From JBDRHL01 sp043816955 (GTDB lineage Bacteria; Planctomycetota; Phycisphaerae; Sedimentisphaerales; CAYZTY01), in contig JBDRHL010000047.1 of NCBI GenBank assembly GCA_043816955.1, forward strand, positions 1 through 38,015: a stretch of 38,015 nt of DNA. The letters run 5' to 3'. Made by a program: the position numbers and the translations under genes. The notes below the pieces were generated by a model. It was not told the DNA's origin. It ran no database searches and saw only the letters and a program-made list of their open reading frames with translations. Of the stretch, positions 33,581 through 38,015 are shown piece by piece (positions within the stretch are counted from its first letter, which is position 1; every line of letters begins with the position of its first letter).

Positions 33581-35667
33581 ATGAGAGACTCAATACTTTG
33601 AGAGACCGAGTCCGCAGGAGGGATTACAAAAAATATCGTCTCGAAAAACCCCCTGTTTTTATAGCCGAGTTTAATGGGAAAAATCTTTCATGGCCCAAGC
33701 GCATATCACGGCTTACGCGTCGAACGTGCCAGGCCCAGAAAGTTGTCATAGAACCTGAGCAGCGTATCGTTTTTATTCAAACTGCTCCTCTTGTCGGGGA
33801 TGTTTATACTTCTCAGGATTGGCGTAAGTTTACAGAAAATAAAACCTTGCACGAAGGTGTAGCTGTAATAAGCAATATATGCCCTGATTGGAATATGGTG
33901 CTTTCTCAGGGTCTCCTGGGCCGAAAAGAAGTCGCGCTTGCTACAAAGCAAAGACTTGCTGATAACCCCAAAGCTGTCGAGTTTCTTGACTGTGCAATTG
34001 AAACAATCGATGCAACATTGGACCTGGTAAAACGTTATGCGGACAAAGCCCGCCAGTTGGGCCGCAATGATATCGCTGAAATTCTCGAAAATGTTCCCGC
34101 AAAACCTCCTGCCACTTTCCATGAGGCATTGCAGTTCTTTCGCTTTGCCTACGCAATCCCCTGGTTCATCGGACACTACCAGATAGGTCTAGGCAGATTT
34201 GACCAGTATATGTGGCCATATCTTAAGAAAGACCTTGATGCTGGCAAAATTGATATACCCGAGGCCGAGGAACTCCTTGCTGAGTTCTTTATTTCCCTCA
34301 ATATAGATACCGACATATTTCCGGGAGTTCAGCCTGGAGACAATGGACAAACTCTTACCCTGGGAGGTGTAAAAAGCAATGGCGCTAATGCGGTTAATGA
34401 ATTAACCGAAATGATCTTGCGCCTTGATTGCGACGTGGCGATGATAGATCCCAAGATTAACCTTCGTATCTCTGCCGATACGGATATGGACTTACTGTCC
34501 TTGGCAACCAGGCTCACCAGCAAAGGACTGGGATTCCCCCAATATCTAAACGATGATATTATAATCCCCGCATTAGTTGATCATGGTTATGATATCGAAG
34601 ATGCGCGCGAGTATACAGTTGCAGCGTGTTGGGAGGTTATTATTCCGGGAAAAGGTCTGGACTATGTCAATATTGGAGCTGTTTCGTTTCCTGCCGCCGC
34701 CGATAAAGCTATTCGGCAGGCCTTGGCTGGAGGGAAAAACTTCGAAACCATATTGCAATATACCAAAGATGATATAAAAAAACAGCTTGATAAACTTCTA
34801 AATGATTATTCCAGACTGCTATTGGGGCCTTCACCCTATCTTTCTCTACTGATGGATGACTGCCTTGAAACCGGTCATGATCTTTCAGAAGGATTAAAAT
34901 ACAACAACTTCGGTGTCCACGGCGCCTGCATTGCAAACGCGGCCGATGCGCTGGCCGCTACTAAACGATTCATATTTGAAGAGCAAAGTATTGCACCTTC
35001 AGATTTGCTTTCAGCCCTTGATGCTGATTATGAGGGCTATGAAACTATTTATAACAAGCTATCAAACGAAGGCCCAAAAGTTGGCAATAACGACGATTAT
35101 GTGGATACGCTTATGGTCAGGCTCTTCGAGTATTTTGCCGATGCCTGTGAAAAATACGGCAAAAATAACAGGGGTGGTACAATCAGACCTGGCGCAGCCA
35201 CAGCAATGTACTATATCTGGCTTGCACAAGGCTGCCCAGGTATGAGAGAACCGCTCGTAGCAGCCACCGCTGACGGCCGTAAAAAAAATATGCCTTTCGG
35301 TGCCAATCTTGCCCCTTCTCCAGGCGTTTCTGTTGCTGGCCCAATAAGCGTTTTGCAATCATTCAGCAAAATTGATTTTCGGCGAATATATAACGGCGGC
35401 CCAATCACAATGGAGTTCTCAGACACTGTGTTTCGCAATGACGAAGCTATTCAAAAAGTAGCTATGTTTATCAGAAGTTTCGCTCATTTAGGAGGTCAGC
35501 AGCTCCAAATAAATACCTTAAACAGGGAAAGACTGAGGGATGCAAAAAAACACCCTAAGCAACACCAGGACCTCGTAGTCCGTGTTTGGGGCTGGAGCGG
35601 ATATTTCTGTGAACTGGCTCCGGAATATCAGGACCAGATTATTGCAAGGAACGTTTATCAAGTGTGA
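33577..35667 (+). CDS. glycyl radical enzyme, Cys-x-Glu (eliminase/lyase-type) active site
   Basis: The 696-residue protein has the pyruvate formate-lyase-like fold and the family landmarks. The thiyl radical cysteine lies in AACWEVIIPGKG (Cys351, with Glu353 giving Cys-x-Glu), and the glycyl radical site in VVRVWGWSGYFCELAPEYQD (Gly672, R-V-x-G). Pyruvate formate-lyases have Cys-Cys. The Cys-x-Glu form is known from glycerol and propanediol dehydratase, choline lyase, hydroxyproline dehydratase and isethionate lyase, where the glutamate is the base for elimination. The protein is shorter than those (about 780-850), and Trp follows the cysteine where Val is usual. It likely removes water or another leaving group from a polyol or sugar derivative. 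It is oxygen sensitive. The substrate is unknown. Confidence 0.92.
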   Translation: MNERLNTLRDRVRRRDYKKYRLEKPPVFIAEFNGKNLSWPKRISRLTRRTCQAQKVVIEPEQRIVFIQTAPLVGDVYTSQDWRKFTENKTLHEGVAVISNICPDWNMVLSQGLLGRKEVALATKQRLADNPKAVEFLDCAIETIDATLDLVKRYADKARQLGRNDIAEILENVPAKPPATFHEALQFFRFAYAIPWFIGHYQIGLGRFDQYMWPYLKKDLDAGKIDIPEAEELLAEFFISLNIDTDIFPGVQPGDNGQTLTLGGVKSNGANAVNELTEMILRLDCDVAMIDPKINLRISADTDMDLLSLATRLTSKGLGFPQYLNDDIIIPALVDHGYDIEDAREYTVAACWEVIIPGKGLDYVNIGAVSFPAAADKAIRQALAGGKNFETILQYTKDDIKKQLDKLLNDYSRLLLGPSPYLSLLMDDCLETGHDLSEGLKYNNFGVHGACIANAADALAATKRFIFEEQSIAPSDLLSALDADYEGYETIYNKLSNEGPKVGNNDDYVDTLMVRLFEYFADACEKYGKNNRGGTIRPGAATAMYYIWLAQGCPGMREPLVAATADGRKKNMPFGANLAPSPGVSVAGPISVLQSFSKIDFRRIYNGGPITMEFSDTVFRNDEAIQKVAMFIRSFAHLGGQQLQINTLNRERLRDAKKHPKQHQDLVVRVWGWSGYFCELAPEYQDQIIARNVYQV

Positions 35668-35686
35668 AATCAAAAGGAAAACATTT

Positions 35687-36706
35687 ATGCGACAGGCGGT
35701 AATGACAGAACCAGGCAGAATAGAGTTCAGAGAAGTAAGTACACCCGAAACCAGTTCCTGCGAAATACTGTTACGAATCAAACAGATCGGTATTTGCGGA
35801 AGCGACATTCATGTCTGGCATGGAAAGCATCCATTTACCTCTTATCCTGTTGTGCAGGGACATGAGTTTTCTGCTGTAGTCGAAGCAGTCGGAGATGGTG
35901 TCAAAGGCATAAAGCCCGGTATGAAGGCAACCTCCCGGCCACAGATTGTCTGCGCCAAATGTCGACCCTGTAAACGAGGCGATTACAACATCTGCGACGT
36001 GCTCAAAGTCCAGGGCTTTCAGGCTCCAGGCGTTGCACAGGAATTTTTCATAACTACCAGGGACAATATTGTCCTTCTGCCTGACTTACTCACCTTTGAA
36101 CAGGGCGTACTTGTCGAACCGGCAGCGGTTGGTGTACATTCTACCGGCCGAGTAAAAGATCTTAAGGGCAAGAATGTAGCCGTTCTCGGAGCGGGTGCTA
36201 TTGGCAATCTTGTCGCTCAGGTGGCACGTTGTCGTGGAGCCGAGAAAATCCTTATCACGGATATTAGTGACTTCCGCCTCGAAATAGCAAAAAAATGCGG
36301 AATACTTAACACCTCAAACGCAAAGAATGAATCTCTCGCCAAGGCATCGAAACGGGTTTTTGGTAACAAAGGCTTTGATGTGGCATTTGAAGCGGTAGGG
36401 ATTGAAGCAACTATGGATGCTGCGGTTGAGTATATACAGAAGGGTGGCGAAATAGTTGTCCTGGGTGTATTCAGCCATAAGCCGCGAATTGATATGTCTG
36501 TAATTGGCGACAGAGAGCTGTCCTTGATTGGGACGCTGATGTATAAACATCAGGACTACCAAAAGGCGGTAGAACTTATCGCCGACGGCGGGATCGCTAC
36601 CGAACCACTGGTGACAAAGCACTTCCCTTTCGAACAATACACCAACGCCTATAATTTCATCGAAGAGCAGGCCGATAAAACCATGAAAGTGATAATTGAT
36701 TTGTAA
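35687..36706 (+). CDS. zinc-dependent medium-chain alcohol dehydrogenase, copy 1
   Basis: The 339-residue product matches sorbitol/threonine dehydrogenase-type MDR enzymes. Catalytic zinc ligands are Cys in GICGSDIHVWHG, His and Glu in VQGHEFSAVVEA, and the glutamate in VLVEPAAVGVH. The four structural-zinc cysteines lie in CAKCRPCKRGDYNIC. The Rossmann turn is VAVLGAGAIGNLVAQVA. I chose ATG 35687 because AAAAGGA lies upstream and the reading frame before it belongs to the radical enzyme region; the gene begins 19 bases after that stop. It probably oxidises a polyol or reduces the aldehyde/ketone released by the radical enzyme, with NAD(H). It is followed by a second dehydrogenase gene with a strong ribosome site. 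Confidence 0.9.
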   Translation: MRQAVMTEPGRIEFREVSTPETSSCEILLRIKQIGICGSDIHVWHGKHPFTSYPVVQGHEFSAVVEAVGDGVKGIKPGMKATSRPQIVCAKCRPCKRGDYNICDVLKVQGFQAPGVAQEFFITTRDNIVLLPDLLTFEQGVLVEPAAVGVHSTGRVKDLKGKNVAVLGAGAIGNLVAQVARCRGAEKILITDISDFRLEIAKKCGILNTSNAKNESLAKASKRVFGNKGFDVAFEAVGIEATMDAAVEYIQKGGEIVVLGVFSHKPRIDMSVIGDRELSLIGTLMYKHQDYQKAVELIADGGIATEPLVTKHFPFEQYTNAYNFIEEQADKTMKVIIDL

Positions 36707-36744
36707 GAGATGACACATGGCGATTAAAAAGGAGGTAAAATAAA

Positions 36745-37761
36745 ATGAAGGCAATCGTTTACCGTGCTCCCGGTCAGTTCAAATATGAAGACGTTCCGGA
36801 TCCGAGCCCGAAAATCGATGAAGTAATAATCGCTGTGAAAAGTTGCGGCCTTTGCAGAACGGATATGCATATCCACAAGGGACATTTCCTGGCAGAATTT
36901 CCTCTTATAAATGGCCATGAATTTGCCGGCGAAGTCATCGAAATAGGCCGCAACGTCAAAGATGTAAAGATCGGTGATCGAGTCATCGCCGACAATACTG
37001 AGCTGTGCGGACATTGTTTTTTTTGCAGGCGTGATGAGCCTCTATTCTGTGAGAATTTCATATCACATGGCTGTAATATTGCCGGTGGTTTCGCCCAATA
37101 CGTGGCGATAAAGGCCGAAAAAATCTTCCCCATCGGCAGCCTGTCCTACCGAGAGGCTGTCATGGTCGAACCGACAGCCTGCGCAATACACGGCATGGAT
37201 GTTATTCGAATTAAGCCTGGCAGTGAGGTACTGCTCTTCGGAGCCGGGCCCACAGGATTGATTCTCGCTCAGCTTGCAAAACTTAATGGTGCTGCACATT
37301 TGACAGTAGCCGCACCTCCAGGACAAAAGTTGGAATTGGCTAAAAAACTGGGAGCCGACAAGATCATCCCTGTTGATAAGAGCAACTACGAAAAGCATCG
37401 TACTGCCATAAAAGCGGGTCATCCTCGCGGTTTTGACACGGTTATAGAGGCAACAGGCGTATCCCGACTGTTTGAACAGGCGGTGGATTTTACTCGCACA
37501 AGCGGCCAATTGATTGCTTATGGTGTCTATCCGGAAAACGAAAAGGTTGACATCTGTCCAAATGAAATCTTCCGTCGCGAACTGACCATCAAGGGCTCAT
37601 TTGCCCAGACGCACTGTTTTGATCGAGCGTTGCTTTATCTTGAAAACCAAAGCATAAAAGTCTCCGAAATGGTCACACACGAGTTTCCGCTTGCTGAATA
37701 CGGCAGGGCCCTGGAAGAAATGGAAAAAGGCCGGGCAATAAAGATCGCGATAAATCCATAG
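36745..37761 (+). CDS. zinc-dependent medium-chain alcohol dehydrogenase, copy 2
   Basis: The 338-residue protein belongs to the same superfamily as the preceding gene but is clearly diverged. Catalytic zinc ligands are Cys in SCGLCRTDMHIHKG, His and Glu in INGHEFAGEVIEIG, and Glu in VMVEPTACAIHG. The structural-zinc cysteines occur in CGHCFFCRRDEPLFC. The NAD-binding turn reads VLLFGAGPTGLILAQLA. AAGGAGGT gives a strong ribosome site, 38 bases after the preceding stop. It is the last gene of the transporter/enzyme operon; the sequence beyond it turns to a minus-strand frame. Polyol or sugar alcohol oxidation is likely; which of the two dehydrogenases acts on which compound cannot be told. 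Confidence 0.9.
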   Translation: MKAIVYRAPGQFKYEDVPDPSPKIDEVIIAVKSCGLCRTDMHIHKGHFLAEFPLINGHEFAGEVIEIGRNVKDVKIGDRVIADNTELCGHCFFCRRDEPLFCENFISHGCNIAGGFAQYVAIKAEKIFPIGSLSYREAVMVEPTACAIHGMDVIRIKPGSEVLLFGAGPTGLILAQLAKLNGAAHLTVAAPPGQKLELAKKLGADKIIPVDKSNYEKHRTAIKAGHPRGFDTVIEATGVSRLFEQAVDFTRTSGQLIAYGVYPENEKVDICPNEIFRRELTIKGSFAQTHCFDRALLYLENQSIKVSEMVTHEFPLAEYGRALEEMEKGRAIKIAINP

Positions 37762-37889
37762 CGATGTTGTCAGCTCTTCTGTTGGCTGTGTTGCAACTGA
37801 TCGCAAAACAGTTTCGCACAGAAGTAAAAAGTGCAATCTAAAAGGTGCGGGACATCCGCGACAAAGTGTTTAAGCTTAGTATGACAGCG

Positions 37890-38015
37890 CTATAAGAATT
37901 CCATACTTTTCGCTTTTGCCATTTTCCTTCGGCTGGCATACGACGCCTCATTACGCTCCTGATAATACCGGCATTGCTCTTCCAGTTGTTTCCATGAATG
38001 CGGATGCCTCTGCCA
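37890..38015 (-). CDS. 3' end of an unidentified gene, cut by window edge
   Basis: A minus-strand frame is open from the last base to a TAG at 37890-37892 and gives 41 residues. It is rich in charged residues and ends SYASRRKMAKAKSMEFL. The composition looks like a real, amphipathic C-terminus, but the fragment is too short to name. It is convergent with the alcohol dehydrogenase at 36745. The 128 bases between show no clear terminator hairpin. Confidence 0.35.
   Translation of the reverse strand, partial: WQRHPHSWKQLEEQCRYYQERNEASYASRRKMAKAKSMEFL

Noticed and set aside
37762..37889. Possible terminator after the last dehydrogenase gene
   Set aside because: Only 4-5-bp inverted repeats are found and no T-run follows them.
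1..38015. CRISPR arrays, tRNA or rRNA genes, microcompartment shell genes and sulfatases
   Set aside because: I looked for regular short repeats, tRNA-like segments, shell-protein-like frames and the sulfatase C-x-P-S-R motif and found none.

Overview
The window looks like part of the chromosome of an anaerobic planctomycete, most likely a Phycisphaerae/Sedimentisphaerales-type bacterium. The evidence is exported proteins ending in short EF-hand (dockerin-like) tails with a D-L-[ND]-x-D-C pattern and a terminal Cys-Asp-Pro-Asn run. There is also one PEP-CTERM protein, a type IV pilin-like exported protein of the kind found beside planctomycete sugar-degradation genes, and an oxygen-sensitive glycyl radical enzyme. 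The phylum is inferred from protein style only; no rRNA or tRNA gene is present.

The layout is as follows. (1) The left edge holds the 3' end of a probable transposase, followed at once by a LacI-family regulator. (2) About 1.4-6.4 kb, plus strand: four exported proteins (malectin-like module protein, beta-helix protein, pseudopilin-like protein, PEP-CTERM protein). (3) About 6.6-14.7 kb, plus strand: an exported glycosidase-like protein, a large glycosidase-like protein without a signal peptide, a beta-propeller protein without a signal peptide, a broken uroporphyrinogen-decarboxylase-like gene, and a creatinase/M24-like protein without canonical metal ligands. (4) About 14.7-23.0 kb, minus strand: a sugar phosphate isomerase/epimerase, a D-2-hydroxyacid dehydrogenase, and four exported proteins (FG-GAP/UnbV, double malectin-like module, LamG, and a module-plus-propeller fusion). 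(5) About 23.3-37.8 kb, plus strand: one long catabolic operon with two tandem sodium/solute symporters, an MttB-like methyltransferase, an aldo/keto reductase, a second broken URO-D-like gene, a Gfo/Idh dehydrogenase, a fucose/arabinose isomerase-like protein, a glycyl radical activase, a glycyl radical enzyme with a Cys-x-Glu active site, and two zinc alcohol dehydrogenases. (6) The right edge holds the 3' end of an unidentified minus-strand gene.

The strongest regulatory observation is a repeated operator, TGAANCGNTTCA. It occurs just downstream of the -10 box of four recognisable sigma70-type promoters: that of the LacI gene itself, two minus-strand promoters in front of exported-protein genes, and the promoter of the transporter/enzyme operon. 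A second, one-mismatch copy lies in the LacI leader. This ties the locus into one probable LacI regulon: exported proteins bind or cut a glycan, symporters import the products, cytoplasmic glycosidase-like proteins trim them, dehydrogenases, isomerase and reductase rearrange the sugar, and a radical eliminase breaks a bond. The substrate cannot be read from the sequence. No kinase, aldolase, sulfatase, corrinoid protein or microcompartment gene is visible here, so the pathway must be completed elsewhere or be unusual.
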